This document shows positions 33,968-43,293 of a stretch of 64,000 nucleotides of DNA, piece after piece. The notes beneath the pieces were generated by a model. The model had not been told where the DNA came from and made no database searches. It was given only the letters and a program-made list of their open reading frames with translations. A program made the position numbers and the translations under genes. This DNA is from Chitinophaga sancti (GTDB lineage: Bacteria; Bacteroidota; Bacteroidia; Chitinophagales; Chitinophagaceae), in the NCBI RefSeq assembly GCF_034087045.1, contig NZ_CP139247.1:4490001-4554000 (forward strand). Direction: 5' to 3'. The first letter of the stretch is position 1. The number at the start of each line of letters is the position of its first letter.

Positions 33968-34986
33968 CTTAATCTTCTTTCCAATAGTTTTCCGATCCAC
34001 CAGAAAGACGCCGCCAGTATGGCGAAAAAGAGTCCTTTGTGGGTACGGTCCCATAGGTATTCAAAATAACGTGTATACATATCCAGTAGTAGGAATAACA
34101 CAGCCATATCCCTGACCATAGGATCATGTTTTTTGATGCCCCAAAGCAGCGATCCCACACACAGGATCGTAAATGCAATCACCCACCATAGTAGGTGTAT
34201 CTGCCTTACCTGCTGCCATTCTTCCCAGTTGGCCGTATTCCCGAAAATTGAAATCAACCACCCCGAAAGCAATAACAATAACCATGCTCCTGTCCAGGTG
34301 ATATCCTCAATCCGTTTGTAATGTTTATTTTTATAAAAAGCGGCATGGATCAACATCATCAACCCTGCCAGCAGCACCAGCCGGCAAGGTAGGTTCATCC
34401 CCCAGAAATAAGGCTGTCCATGACTTAGAAAATAAGTGAGTTTTACATACGCAGGTATGAGACAGAGAAGGGTCGCAGACCACAACAACCGACTTGACAA
34501 CACCACGCCGAGTGCTCCATAACAGGCCGTAGCGGCCAGCCAAAACACACCGTAGTTTCCATTGAGATAATTAAATGACTTGCCTAAATAAACAACGCTG
34601 ACTCCTATACTCAGTATTGGCAATAGCCAGAATAATTCCCTGTTGAGTGAGTACACCGGATAGCGTTGTTGCCTGCGGTAACCGTGGATGCAAAGGAACA
34701 AAGTGAGTAGTGCAAAGCCCGCAGAGATAAAACCATCATCCAGCGAGAACTTCAGTCTGAGTACTTCAATCCATTTTTCATCCAGCACCAGTGCACCGAA
34801 AGCCATAAGGGCACATGAAATAGCAGCGATAAAAATATACAGGGTAATCGCCTGCCAGTCCGCTGTTCGGATGTGCCAGGTACCCCGCAGGTTTTGTGCC
34901 TGGTCAGGGGTAATGAGGGAATCGTTTTCCCACTGTGAAATGGCTCTTTCAAGCAGATGGGCGTCTTTTTTGTCAACTTCCAGCAT
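33958..34986 (-). CDS. DUF2157-like polytopic membrane protein
   Basis: The 342-residue protein has a short cytoplasmic N-terminal segment (about 1-45) with ISQWENDSLITPDQAQNLRG, the phrase typical of the DUF2157 start. About nine to ten hydrophobic helices follow, such as LYIFIAAISCALMAFGALVL and LFWLLPILSIGVSVVYLG. No catalytic motif is visible. DUF2157 members are inner-membrane proteins of unknown role. ATG 34986 was chosen because the preceding in-frame sequence runs into the start of the divergent symporter gene and is not family-like. It is convergent with the terpene synthase, and an operon link is unlikely. Confidence 0.7.
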   Translation of the reverse strand: MLEVDKKDAHLLERAISQWENDSLITPDQAQNLRGTWHIRTADWQAITLYIFIAAISCALMAFGALVLDEKWIEVLRLKFSLDDGFISAGFALLTLFLCIHGYRRQQRYPVYSLNRELFWLLPILSIGVSVVYLGKSFNYLNGNYGVFWLAATACYGALGVVLSSRLLWSATLLCLIPAYVKLTYFLSHGQPYFWGMNLPCRLVLLAGLMMLIHAAFYKNKHYKRIEDITWTGAWLLLLLSGWLISIFGNTANWEEWQQVRQIHLLWWVIAFTILCVGSLLWGIKKHDPMVRDMAVLFLLLDMYTRYFEYLWDRTHKGLFFAILAASFWWIGKLLERRLRKG

Positions 34987-35093
34987 ATGGGGTAAATATA
35001 ATATAAAATGAAAAGCCTGCATTAATTCCGTATATTTTCCTTTCTTTGCCCAGTTATAAATTTCCCTAAGGCCAATTAAACAGCTTAGTTGTA

Positions 35094-36725
35094 ATGAAGC
35101 ATTTACAGCAACTCGATTATATCGTCTTTCTGATTTATTTTGTGATAGTAGCAGGTTACGGCTACTGGATCTACAATCGCAAGAAGTCTGCCATGGCGAG
35201 TTCCAAAGACTTCTTTTTGGCAGAAGGGTCATTGACATGGTGGGCTATCGGGGCTTCACTGATCGCGTCCAATATCAGTGCAGAGCACTTTATCGGGATG
35301 TCCGGTTCAGGGTTTGCTCTGGGATTGGCAATATCCACGTATGAGTGGATGAGTGCAGCCACGCTCATTATTGTCGCCGTGTTTTTTATACCCGTGTACC
35401 TGAAGAACAGGATTTACACCATGCCACAGTTTTTATTACAGCGGTACAATTCCACGGTGAGTACCATTATGGCGGTGTTCTGGTTGCTGGTGTATGTGTT
35501 TGTCAATCTAACTTCTATTATTTATTTAGGCGCACTGGCCATCTCTGCGATATCCGGGATCGATTTTTACTGGTGTATTTTCGGACTGGCACTATTCGCC
35601 GTAGTCGTGACTTTGGGCGGTATGAAGGTGATCGGCTATACGGATGTGATACAGGTGATCGTACTGATCGTGGGTGGTCTGGCTACGACCTATCTGGCCC
35701 TGCACATGGTGAGCAGACATTTTGGATATGGTGATGATATCTTCAAAGGACTGAGCTTAATAAAAGAAAAAGCGGATACGCATTTTCACATGATCTTCCC
35801 TTCCACACACCCGTATTATAAAGATCTGCCAGGATTGTCCGTGCTGATAGGAGGGATGTGGGTGAATAATTTGAACTACTGGGGATGTAACCAGTATATT
35901 ATACAGCGTACGCTGGGTGCAGATCTGAAAACAGCACGCAGCGGTATCCTGTTTGCAGCATTCCTGAAATTACTGATTCCTGTCATTGCGGTACTGCCGG
36001 GTATTGCAGCATATGTATTATACCAGAATGGGGTATTTGGTCCAGAACTGCATGATGCGGCAGGTGCATTAAAACCGGATCAGGCGTATCCTACATTATT
36101 GAATTTATTACCGGCAGGTCTGAAAGGACTGGCATTTGCCGCGCTCACTGCCGCTGTAGTAGCGTCTCTGGCTGGTAAAGCAAATAGTATTTCTACCATC
36201 TTCTCACTGGATATCTATCATAAGTTCTTCAAAAAAGATGCGACGGAGAAAGAACTGGTAAAAGTAGGCCGTTATGTAGTAGTTGTTGCCATGCTCATAG
36301 CTGCGGTGGTAGCACCTGCACTGCGTACGCTGGATCAGGCATACCAGTTTATACAGGAGTATGTAGGTTTCATTGCACCGGGTGTACTGGCCATCTTCCT
36401 CTTAGGGTTGTACTGGAAAAGGACAACTACAAGAGCAGCCATGGCAGGTGCCTTGCTCACAATTCCATTATCCGCTGTGCTCAAGTTCCTGCCGGTATGG
36501 ACAGGCGGGGCTTTCCCGGATTTTCCTTTTTTGGATAGAATGAGTATTGTGTTTGGGTTGCTGGTGGTGATTATGCTGGTATTGACCTACACAGAAGAAA
36601 AAAGTAAGTATCAGCAGCCGGTGATAATAGTGGATAGAAAAATGTATAAGGCGTCACCGGCATTTGTGGTGGGGTCCGTTATTATAATGGGTATCCTCAC
36701 AGCCTTGTATACTGTTTTCTGGTAA
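35094..36725 (+). CDS. Sodium:solute symporter (SSS/SLC5 family), likely for sugar or myo-inositol
   Basis: The 543-residue protein has about 14 predicted transmembrane helices. Family phrases include KDFFLAEGSLTWWAIGASLIASNISAEHFIGMSGSGFA, which contains the unwound first helix and Na+ site of vSGLT-like proteins. Others are GGMKVIGYTDVIQV, LNYWGCNQYIIQRTLGA, and AALTAAVVASLAGKANSISTIFSLDIY. The last holds the Ser/Ala residues of the conserved Na2 region. These proteins import sugars, inositol or other solutes with Na+. The next plus-strand gene encodes myo-inositol oxygenase, so myo-inositol is a good candidate; a strong terminator between them suggests separate or attenuated transcription. 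Confidence 0.88.
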   Translation: MKHLQQLDYIVFLIYFVIVAGYGYWIYNRKKSAMASSKDFFLAEGSLTWWAIGASLIASNISAEHFIGMSGSGFALGLAISTYEWMSAATLIIVAVFFIPVYLKNRIYTMPQFLLQRYNSTVSTIMAVFWLLVYVFVNLTSIIYLGALAISAISGIDFYWCIFGLALFAVVVTLGGMKVIGYTDVIQVIVLIVGGLATTYLALHMVSRHFGYGDDIFKGLSLIKEKADTHFHMIFPSTHPYYKDLPGLSVLIGGMWVNNLNYWGCNQYIIQRTLGADLKTARSGILFAAFLKLLIPVIAVLPGIAAYVLYQNGVFGPELHDAAGALKPDQAYPTLLNLLPAGLKGLAFAALTAAVVASLAGKANSISTIFSLDIYHKFFKKDATEKELVKVGRYVVVVAMLIAAVVAPALRTLDQAYQFIQEYVGFIAPGVLAIFLLGLYWKRTTTRAAMAGALLTIPLSAVLKFLPVWTGGAFPDFPFLDRMSIVFGLLVVIMLVLTYTEEKSKYQQPVIIVDRKMYKASPAFVVGSVIIMGILTALYTVFW

Positions 36726-36771
36726 AACTATTCTTAAGAACTTCATGTTGTTCCGGATTTCAAGAAGCTTT

Positions 36772-36812
36772 AAAAAATCCCGTTTTGCCTTCGGCAAAAC
36801 GGGATTTTTTTT
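36772..36812. terminator. Strong intrinsic terminator after the symporter gene
   Basis: An A-run, a perfect 11-bp stem (CCCGTTTTGCC with its complement) around TTC, and a run of eight T residues. It lies 46 nt after the symporter stop and before the inositol oxygenase gene. Confidence 0.92.
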
Positions 36813-36927
36813 GCAAAAAAGCACAAAACACCCTCAAAATCACCCAAAATCATTTGTTGAAATCGATTGTAATTTGTAAATTCAGATTGTCAAGTCTGAT
36901 TCCACTCTTTTACTTAAATCTACACGT

Positions 36928-37806
36928 ATGAAAGCACATGATTTCTCCGGTGAGGAATTGCACCCACTGCAGAGCATAGAACAATGGGAAGATGATGTAC
37001 TACTGCGCTACCCGGATGCCGGTGAACCAGCCAAAGCCAAAGAAGAGTTTCGTAATTATGAAAACCCTGGCAGAGATACTGTTCGGGATTTTTACCGCCT
37101 TAATCATACCTATCAGACTTATGAGTTTGTGCAGCAGAAGAGGGCCGATTTCCTCCGTTTCAACAGAAAAGAAATGCCTGTATGGGGCGCCATGGAATTC
37201 CTGAACACTTTAGTGGACGATTCCGATCCTGACATTGACCTCGACCAGCTGCAACACCTGTTACAAACTGCAGAGGCCATCCGTGCAGACGGTCACCCCG
37301 ACTGGTTTGTGCTCACTGGTTTTATTCATGACATGGGTAAAGTATTGTGCCTGTTCGGCGAAGCCCAATGGGCGGTAGTAGGAGATACCTTTCCTGTAGG
37401 ATGCGCCTTCTCTGATAAGATTGTCTATCCGGAATTTTTCGCCCTCAACCCTGATACGAGAGACGACCGTTATAATTCCAAATATGGTATTTACAGCCCA
37501 CACTGCGGTCTGGATAATGTATCCATGAGCTGGGGCCACGATGAATACCTGTACCAGATGACGAAGAATTACCTGCCGGAACCAGCCCTGTACATGATCC
37601 GTTATCACTCATTCTATTCCCAACACAGGGAACATGCCTACGAGCACCTGATGACCAATCATGATAAAGAAATGTTTGAATGGGTGAAGAAATTCAATCC
37701 ATATGATCTGTATAGCAAGAGTCCCAAACCACCGATTATTTCCGAATTAAAGCCTTACTATGAGGATTTGATTGCGAAGTACCTGCCAGCGACTATTCGC
37801 CTGTAA
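36928..37806 (+). CDS. miox: myo-Inositol oxygenase (mixed-valent di-iron)
   Basis: The 292-residue protein matches MIOX, an HD-domain di-iron oxygenase best known from animals and plants and present in some Bacteroidota. All six metal ligands are visible. His123 lies in DGHPDWFVL, His134-Asp135 in GFIHDMGK, His204 in [10 protein letters not shown], His227 in MIRYHSFY and Asp260 in NPYDLYSKS. The enzyme uses O2 to cleave myo-inositol to D-glucuronate in the cytoplasm. Position next to an SSS symporter suggests uptake and oxidation of inositol, with glucuronate either catabolised or used in polymers. No glucuronate isomerase or inositol dehydrogenase gene is nearby. Confidence 0.95.
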   Translation: MKAHDFSGEELHPLQSIEQWEDDVLLRYPDAGEPAKAKEEFRNYENPGRDTVRDFYRLNHTYQTYEFVQQKRADFLRFNRKEMPVWGAMEFLNTLVDDSDPDIDLDQLQHLLQTAEAIRADGHPDWFVLTGFIHDMGKVLCLFGEAQWAVVGDTFPVGCAFSDKIVYPEFFALNPDTRDDRYNSKYGIYSPHCGLDNVSMSWGHDEYLYQMTKNYLPEPALYMIRYHSFYSQHREHAYEHLMTNHDKEMFEWVKKFNPYDLYSKSPKPPIISELKPYYEDLIAKYLPATIRL

Positions 37807-37894
37807 ATAAGGGTTGGAATAAAGATATCGCCTTACATAAATAAGACTCAGAATAAAAATACATGCCGCCTGTAAAAAGGCCGGATAAAATAAA

Positions 37895-37928
37895 AGCGGC
37901 CGTTTCAGAAATGAAACAGCCGTTTTTT
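37895..37928. terminator. Terminator after myo-inositol oxygenase gene
   Basis: CGGCCGTTTC pairs imperfectly with GAAACAGCCG around AGAAAT, followed by six T residues on the plus strand. Confidence 0.75.
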
Positions 37929-37977
37929 ATTCAGACAACTAATGGAAAAAAAATCTTTATTGAGGTGGTTAATCATT

Positions 37978-38010
37978 TAGTAGGCCCCCTCCCAATTCGG
38001 GAGGGGCTAC
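37978..38010. terminator. GC-rich hairpin, possible terminator
   Basis: GTAGGCCCCCTCCC pairs with GGGAGGGGCTAC with two bulges around AATTC. It lies between the end of MIOX and the convergent OmpH-like gene and may serve the minus strand; no clean T run follows. Confidence 0.4.
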
Positions 38011-38064
38011 TTTGAATACATCTTTTTTGTCGTGTGTGGGTTTGCTTCAATGGCGAAAGACCGC

Positions 38065-38319
38065 TTATTTTATGCCTGATTTTTGTTTGGCTACCAGCAA
38101 AAGATCAAATTCTTCGGCTCTCGCCTGGTACGCACTCACCAATGCCTGTCCATCTTTCAGTAATGCCTGTTGATACCGTTGCAGGGAATCATATGCTTTC
38201 TGAGCATCCGGCATACTGATAACTAATTGTTGCATATTTACAGAGGCAATTTTCGCCTGTGCAAATGAAGTAGAAGAAAAAATGAGCAACAGGATTACGG
38301 GCGTAAAAATTTTGCGCAT
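38065..38319 (-). CDS. Short OmpH/Skp-like periplasmic protein, possibly truncated
   Basis: The 84-residue protein begins with a clear signal peptide (MRKIFTPVILLLIFSSTSFA). The next residues, AKIASVNMQQLVISMPDAQKAYDSLQRYQQALLKDGQAL, resemble the start of Skp/OmpH chaperones, where a strand leads into the long coiled-coil arm. Typical members are about 160-180 residues, so only the first half is present here; it stops after FDLLLVAKQKSGIK. Downstream sequence shows no continuation in another frame that I could find. It may be a degenerate copy or a genuine short periplasmic protein. A large shape change is expected, because Skp forms a trimer through its C-terminal strands. Confidence 0.55.
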   Translation of the reverse strand: MRKIFTPVILLLIFSSTSFAQAKIASVNMQQLVISMPDAQKAYDSLQRYQQALLKDGQALVSAYQARAEEFDLLLVAKQKSGIK

Positions 38320-38626
38320 AGGCTTTGTTTGGTTAGATAAGGATAGCGAAACAACGTCTTCATTAGCAATCCATTCGGATCAAAACTGCAGTGACAGTTG
38401 ATCCGCTACCGTGATAGTGCTAAGGTGGATAATTGTATTTTAATAAAAAGTTAAGGTAATGATAAAGGAAAGTTAAGCTGTAGGGGTTGGTATAAATTCT
38501 CTTTTTCTTCCTCTGAAATAAGAAAAGCTGCCCGGCTTGCCCCGGACAGCTTCCTGCCTATTTTGTAACTAAAATATTCAGCTTTTATCGTAACGAATAA
38601 AGTACTTTTTAGTCGTTACAGGAATA
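38320..38626. other. Intergenic stretch of 307 bp
   Basis: It holds the upstream region of the OmpH-like gene and the terminator of the lipoprotein gene at 38524-38551. I saw no further gene or repeat. Confidence 0.6.
38524..38551 (-). terminator. Terminator of the minus-strand lipoprotein gene
   Basis: An 11-bp stem with one mismatch (minus strand AAGCTGTCCGG and CCGGGCAGCTT) is followed by TTCTTATTTC. It lies about 75 nt beyond the stop of the 175-residue lipoprotein. Confidence 0.7.
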
Positions 38627-39154
38627 TTACTCTTTGCTCAAAGTACCAGAATAGCTACCTGTCACAGTTACATTATCATCATATTTCAGATTGTAACTAA
38701 CAGTATAATTGCTACCAGATTTTTTCACAGTTACTGTACCGCTGTTTGGGCTGTACAGTTCCACTTCGTCAGCTGAAGAAACCCAGCTACCATTTACCAG
38801 CTTCATGTTCGCTTCCACTTCAGCATAGTAAAAGTTCTTTGTCTTATCGTATGACGCATTGCCGGAAGACAGGTAAGTATATGTAGCACCGTCAATCAGT
38901 GTGTCAATACCCAGATCTACATAGTGAACAGTACCAGTAAAAGTTTCGCTGTTCAGGGTAGTCAGGTTATCACTGAAAAATGCGATATCACCCCAACCAT
39001 TGCCTTCAGATGCATCGATTGATTCGTAACCATAGTTAGTTACATAGGTTTTGCCATTTACAGTAAAAGATCCTTTGTTGGAGTTGTCATCATCTTTCTT
39101 ACAGGCAGTAAAGAACAGGGCCGCAACAGCAGCAGAAAACAGGAGTTTTTTCAT
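38627..39154 (-). CDS. Small Bacteroidota lipoprotein of unknown function
   Basis: The 175-residue protein starts with a lipoprotein signal peptide (MKKLLFSAAVAALFFTAC), followed by KKDDDNSNKG. This acidic stretch after the cysteine is often seen in surface-exposed lipoproteins of this phylum (inference). The rest is beta-rich with few charged clusters, for instance GSFTVNGKTYVTNYGY near the mature start and the C-terminal TVTVKKSGSNYTVSYNLKYDDNVTVTGSYSG. This ending resembles small DUF-type 'lipocalin-like' domains. No enzymatic motif is visible. It stands alone with its own terminator, between the OmpH-like gene and the cytochrome c peroxidase operon. Confidence 0.8.
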   Translation of the reverse strand: MKKLLFSAAVAALFFTACKKDDDNSNKGSFTVNGKTYVTNYGYESIDASEGNGWGDIAFFSDNLTTLNSETFTGTVHYVDLGIDTLIDGATYTYLSSGNASYDKTKNFYYAEVEANMKLVNGSWVSSADEVELYSPNSGTVTVKKSGSNYTVSYNLKYDDNVTVTGSYSGTLSKE

Positions 39155-39280
39155 GTTTGTTTTGAGTTTCAGTATAGGTTTATAGAATAAATAATTCGGG
39201 TTACCACTTAAAAGGGTTAATGTTTTTTATTTGTCCCGGTGCAAAGATATTACACTTTTTCAATTAACAAAATAAAATAA

Positions 39281-39305
39281 TGTGTCCCTTTTTAAAAGGG
39301 ACACA
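39281..39305 (-). terminator. Terminator of the TonB receptor / cytochrome c peroxidase operon
   Basis: TGTGTCCCTT pairs with AAGGGACACA around a 5-nt loop, and the minus strand continues with TTATTTTATTTT. It begins directly after the stop of the peroxidase gene. Confidence 0.85.
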
Positions 39306-39308
39306 CGA

Positions 39309-40430
39309 TTATTTGGGTAAATCTGGTCTTGCTACATGAATGGGTCGCGTAGATACCGCATTTAAGAAGGCTACTACTGCATTTCTTTCTTCTAATGTCA
39401 ACTTCAATGGCCGCATGATCACATCCGTTTTCGGGAACATCGGATCATTTTCCAGCTCCGGTCTTGGCCTGATCTGCATACCGCTGTTATATAAATTCAC
39501 GATGCCTTCCAACTCAGGGAAAAGGCCGTTATGCATATAAGGACCTGTGTACGCCACATCTCTCAATGATGGTGTACGGAACCGGCCTACATCATTTGTA
39601 TCCTTTGAAATCTCGTACCTGCCCAGGTCCTCGTATTTACGCTTGTAATAAGTAAGACCGATGTTGTGAAACTGCTTATCGGTCAGATAGGTGCCATAGT
39701 GACAATTCATACAACGTGCCTTGGTACGGAACACATGCAGTCCTTTGATCTCCTGGTCGGTAAAGGCACTATCTTTCCCTTGCAGGAATAAATCAAACCG
39801 GCTTTTCCTGCTACGAATGGTTTTTTCAAATGCCGTCAGCGCGGTGCTGATATGCGACAATGTTACTCTATCCTTGTATACCTTTTTAAACAGAGAATCG
39901 TATCCTTTTATGTCCTGCAATTTTACGGGCAGCAATGCCGTATCCATATCCATCTCATGGTGCGCGCTCAGTGGCCCGAAGATCTGATTGCCTAAGCTAT
40001 TCGCCCTGCCATCCCAGAAATAACTACCGCCGTAAATAAATACATTCAGCAGCGTCGGTGTATTTCGTGTACCCTGCAAATGATCATTCCCTAAGGAAAC
40101 CCTTCGGCCATCTGTCCAGGCCAGATCCGGCTCGTGACAACTGCTACAGGAGATCTGGCTGGAACGCGATAATCGTGGATCGAAGAATAACAACTTCCCT
40201 AATTGCACTTCCGGATCTTTCATTCCATCTGCCCAGGCATTCTCTTTTGGCAATGCCTGCATCTCTTCATAATGTATACCACTTTCTATATCAGGCACTG
40301 GCCATTCCGCCACGGGCTTGCTATACAGGGTACGCAATGAATCTGCTTCACTCTTAAAATGATTAACTGTATAACTGTTCAGTGAACATAAAATAATAAA
40401 GCTTCCTGCTATCAGAATTGACCTTTTCAT
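39309..40430 (-). CDS. Di-haem cytochrome c peroxidase (MauG/CCP family)
   Basis: The 373-residue exported protein has an N-terminal hydrophobic signal or anchor (SILIAGSFIILCSLNSYTV) and two haem c sites, CSSCH near residue 96 and CMNCH near residue 241. The usual sequence between them (WDGRANSLGNQIFGPL and FEKTIRSRKSRFD) is present. So is the C-terminal region FRTPSLRDVAYTGPYMHNGLFPELEGIVNLYNSG. Family members reduce H2O2 or oxidise partner proteins or metals in the periplasm. It is the last gene of a five-gene minus-strand unit headed by a FecR anti-sigma and a TonB receptor, and starts 9 nt after the DUF6850 gene. In that context it may oxidise or process the imported metal or ligand; this is inference. 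Confidence 0.9.
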   Translation of the reverse strand: MKRSILIAGSFIILCSLNSYTVNHFKSEADSLRTLYSKPVAEWPVPDIESGIHYEEMQALPKENAWADGMKDPEVQLGKLLFFDPRLSRSSQISCSSCHEPDLAWTDGRRVSLGNDHLQGTRNTPTLLNVFIYGGSYFWDGRANSLGNQIFGPLSAHHEMDMDTALLPVKLQDIKGYDSLFKKVYKDRVTLSHISTALTAFEKTIRSRKSRFDLFLQGKDSAFTDQEIKGLHVFRTKARCMNCHYGTYLTDKQFHNIGLTYYKRKYEDLGRYEISKDTNDVGRFRTPSLRDVAYTGPYMHNGLFPELEGIVNLYNSGMQIRPRPELENDPMFPKTDVIMRPLKLTLEERNAVVAFLNAVSTRPIHVARPDLPK

Positions 40431-40439
40431 GTGGGTGTA

Positions 40440-41954
40440 TTAAAAATAAAATTGAACTGCTACATTGCCGTATGTTCTATCCTTGCCAGGTTTCATAGCT
40501 CCATCCAGGATCAGTGCACTTTCTTTGATCGCTTCCGTATATGCTATGGTACCTTTCAGACCCGCGTAAAATCCTTTGAAATGTTTGGTATATTGTAAGG
40601 AGAAACGGCCACCGGCAGTAGTGGCAGCATTGTAATAGTAATTGTATTGTATCACCTGGTGAGTGAAATAACTAAGGTTAATGGAGGTAGTGTATATAGA
40701 TGGATGAACGGACTGCGTGTAGTGCACGGCCAGATCGGCTCCCCAGGAATCTTTGTTTTTAGTCCCACGGTTCCAGCCTATATTGGGTTGAATAGTATAA
40801 TGTTCGTAGCTCACGTGATTGCCAGTCACACCATCCAGCCGCTCTTCTGAATTATTATTCAGCTGTAATCCATAATTGAAAATACGACCTGTATACACCG
40901 CACGGAAGGTATAATCCTTTGAACGGTACTGGTAGTTGTTCGCTTTGTAGTTGATGTGGTAATCCCCGCCCTTCTGTGTGTTGTAATCAAACTTCGCCGC
41001 CCACTTATTTTTAGACCACAGTGCATGTAGTGCTGTTTTTGTTAAATTGTAATAGGCGAGTGTATCAAACCCTGCACCGGAAGGGTAATAATAGAATTGT
41101 TTTTCTTTGATGCGTTTTGCGGTAAGGGCAAATGTACCGAATGCTTTATCCTTGTATAGTATGGATACACCGCCGCCACCTCTGCGGAAGCGGGTGGTGT
41201 AATTACGATCAGACAATTTTGGATTGGGCTCTGAGTAACCATTGATCATGTAGTTGACGTAATTCGCGTATACAGTGCTTTCGCTGTAAGTCGTATTTTT
41301 ATATGCAATGTTGACTACTTCTGCCCCATAGCCATAGTAACCATCTATTGTCGCTATCAGCTTTTGTCTCCATGCATACCCGGTACCTGCATTCATATTG
41401 AATTGATAATCCCTGATACTTCCTCTGGGATCATTCACAGAAAAGTGGTTGCCTATGCGGTAATCAATACTGGCTACTACCGGCATATGCTCATTGAAGA
41501 AACGTCTTTGTCCACCTGCACGGGCTGTATTTATCACCCTGTGATAACTCAGATTGGCTGGTGATCCGAAATAGTATGGGGTAGAAGTATTGTTCCTGCT
41601 CTGATGTGCAAAATGTGTACTGTCTTCAGACGTGCGCTGGTAGTCAAATGAACCCCACAGGTCAGTTTTGCCAATCACAGTTTTACCTTCCGTATTAAAG
41701 CGAAAGGTCTTTTCATTTGTGGCATCCTGTGCTGCCATGAACTTTCCTGCCATCACGCCGTAATCCAGCCGGGCCGTATTATAAGCCGCGGGCATAAGTA
41801 AATGAATAAAGGTAGGAGTGAGCTTCCCTACCTGGTATAACAAATGCCTGGTGGAATCTGCAGCCAGTTGCATAGCAGGTATTTCCTGTTTTCCCTGTGC
41901 AAGGGCAACAGGAAGATAACCTGCAGATATAATAAACAGCATTATTTTTTTCAT
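40440..41954 (-). CDS. DUF6850-like outer-membrane beta-barrel protein
   Basis: The 504-residue protein has a signal peptide ending in PVALAQ. The mature part is dominated by alternating polar and aromatic residues with many Tyr and Asn, as in FAHQSRNNTSTPYYFG, YYFGSPANLSYHRVINTARAGG and GNVAVQFYF at the C-terminus. A terminal phenylalanine is the usual beta-barrel assembly signal. I recognise it as the DUF6850 group, which travels with DUF4876 and TonB receptors; the role is unknown. Its ATG overlaps the TAA of the DUF4876 gene by one base, so the two are translationally coupled. Confidence 0.75.
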   Translation of the reverse strand: MKKIMLFIISAGYLPVALAQGKQEIPAMQLAADSTRHLLYQVGKLTPTFIHLLMPAAYNTARLDYGVMAGKFMAAQDATNEKTFRFNTEGKTVIGKTDLWGSFDYQRTSEDSTHFAHQSRNNTSTPYYFGSPANLSYHRVINTARAGGQRRFFNEHMPVVASIDYRIGNHFSVNDPRGSIRDYQFNMNAGTGYAWRQKLIATIDGYYGYGAEVVNIAYKNTTYSESTVYANYVNYMINGYSEPNPKLSDRNYTTRFRRGGGGVSILYKDKAFGTFALTAKRIKEKQFYYYPSGAGFDTLAYYNLTKTALHALWSKNKWAAKFDYNTQKGGDYHINYKANNYQYRSKDYTFRAVYTGRIFNYGLQLNNNSEERLDGVTGNHVSYEHYTIQPNIGWNRGTKNKDSWGADLAVHYTQSVHPSIYTTSINLSYFTHQVIQYNYYYNAATTAGGRFSLQYTKHFKGFYAGLKGTIAYTEAIKESALILDGAMKPGKDRTYGNVAVQFYF

Positions 41955-43288
41955 TATTTAAATCCTCTTGGATTAGCAACTTCGAAGTAATCGAAATCTT
42001 CTGTAGAGTTATTGGTATCTTTTAAGATAATCCTGCCATTCACCGTTTTCAGGGTTTTACGGATCACTGACTGTGAAGAGTAAGAACCCAGTGGTGCGAA
42101 TGTATAACCTGCATCAAATGAAGCACCCAGTTTTTTAGGCACACGGTCCTCTGCTGTATTGGGCTGTATTTCTACTGCATCGATCACATACTTGTTTGGA
42201 ACCTGGTAATACTTTGTAGCGGTAGAAGATGGTGTGCTGATGGTTGGGAAGTTGTACTGAGGCCAGTTCTTCACTACCTGTGAGCCATCCACTTTGAATA
42301 TTACATACGCATCACGACCGTTATTATCCAGGATCCAGTCACTACCGAAATACTGTAAGACTTCCACATTTGGTACACTGATATTGTCTACGTCAGATGA
42401 CAGTGCGCTGCTGAGGAAAGGTGCATAGTAAGTTTCGAAATCGGCACCGCTCAGATCTACTGTCAGGGAAGGATCTTTGACTGTGATGGTAGTACCATTG
42501 GCGCCTGTCCATGGTTCTTTGTGGTTCATCGCTGTTTGTGCGATCACAATGCTTGCACCTGGTTGTACAGGATAGGTAGTACCATTACCAGGTATCATGA
42601 GCAGGGTACGGGTGTATACGTAATCGCTGTTAGGATGAATGTCTGTCGGCATATTCACGGAATATGTCCAGTCCATCTGGCCATTTGCAAGTGTATAGTA
42701 GGTGGTGTTGGTGAATGATTGTCTGCCAAATACCTGGCCAATGTACAGACTGTCAGCATACAATACCTGGTCACTATTGTTATAGATTTCGAAGAACTGA
42801 TCGCGGTACAGCGCACCATTGGTACGGTGAGAACCGGCATAGTAAATTTGTTTGATCACCCATTGACCGGTGGTACCAGCTACAAGTGTCATGTTCAGCG
42901 TTACATCATTGCCCACAGCGATCGCCGTATTTTTTTCAGCAGCATTGAACGTAATATCACTGCTGATATAAGTACCGGTTATCTGGTAGTAAGTGGTATC
43001 ATCGATGGTAATGCTGGCATCAATATCATATGTACCTGCAGGAATACCGGTGAAGCGTGCAATACCGGAATCATTGGATGTTGTGCTCAGCATACTGCTG
43101 GTACCGGTGTTTGTAATTTTTACACTCACAGCTTTTACAGGCAGGTTATAGCCACTTGAATCGAGGTCATACGAAAGGTTTACGACGAGGTTTACAGGAG
43201 TTATGCCAGTAGAAACTGCTTCTTCCTTTTTACAGGAATAAATTGTAGCTATAGTGATCAGCAGGATTAAGTAAGAGATCTTATTCAT
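41954..43288 (-). CDS. DUF4876-like lipoprotein of the TonB receptor locus
   Basis: The 444-residue protein has a lipoprotein signal peptide (YLILLITIATIYSCKK). A first domain of about 100 residues reads as a carboxypeptidase-regulatory or Ig-like fold (VKAVSVKITNTGTSSML, GIARFTGIPAGTYDIDASI). A larger C-terminal domain contains IKQIYYAGSHRTNGALYRDQFFEIYNNSDQVLYADSLYIG, which resembles a lamin-tail-like fold. This matches the DUF4876 layout. It is 5 nt after the TonB receptor gene and probably acts as a surface lipoprotein partner, in the way SusD acts with SusC, though it is not SusD-like. The ligand is unknown. Confidence 0.75.
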   Translation of the reverse strand: MNKISYLILLITIATIYSCKKEEAVSTGITPVNLVVNLSYDLDSSGYNLPVKAVSVKITNTGTSSMLSTTSNDSGIARFTGIPAGTYDIDASITIDDTTYYQITGTYISSDITFNAAEKNTAIAVGNDVTLNMTLVAGTTGQWVIKQIYYAGSHRTNGALYRDQFFEIYNNSDQVLYADSLYIGQVFGRQSFTNTTYYTLANGQMDWTYSVNMPTDIHPNSDYVYTRTLLMIPGNGTTYPVQPGASIVIAQTAMNHKEPWTGANGTTITVKDPSLTVDLSGADFETYYAPFLSSALSSDVDNISVPNVEVLQYFGSDWILDNNGRDAYVIFKVDGSQVVKNWPQYNFPTISTPSSTATKYYQVPNKYVIDAVEIQPNTAEDRVPKKLGASFDAGYTFAPLGSYSSQSVIRKTLKTVNGRIILKDTNNSTEDFDYFEVANPRGFK

Positions 43289-43293
43289 TTTCT

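Noticed and set aside
36726..36927. Symporter and myo-inositol oxygenase as one simple operon
   Set aside because: A very strong terminator lies between them. Co-regulation is possible but a single uninterrupted transcript is not supported.
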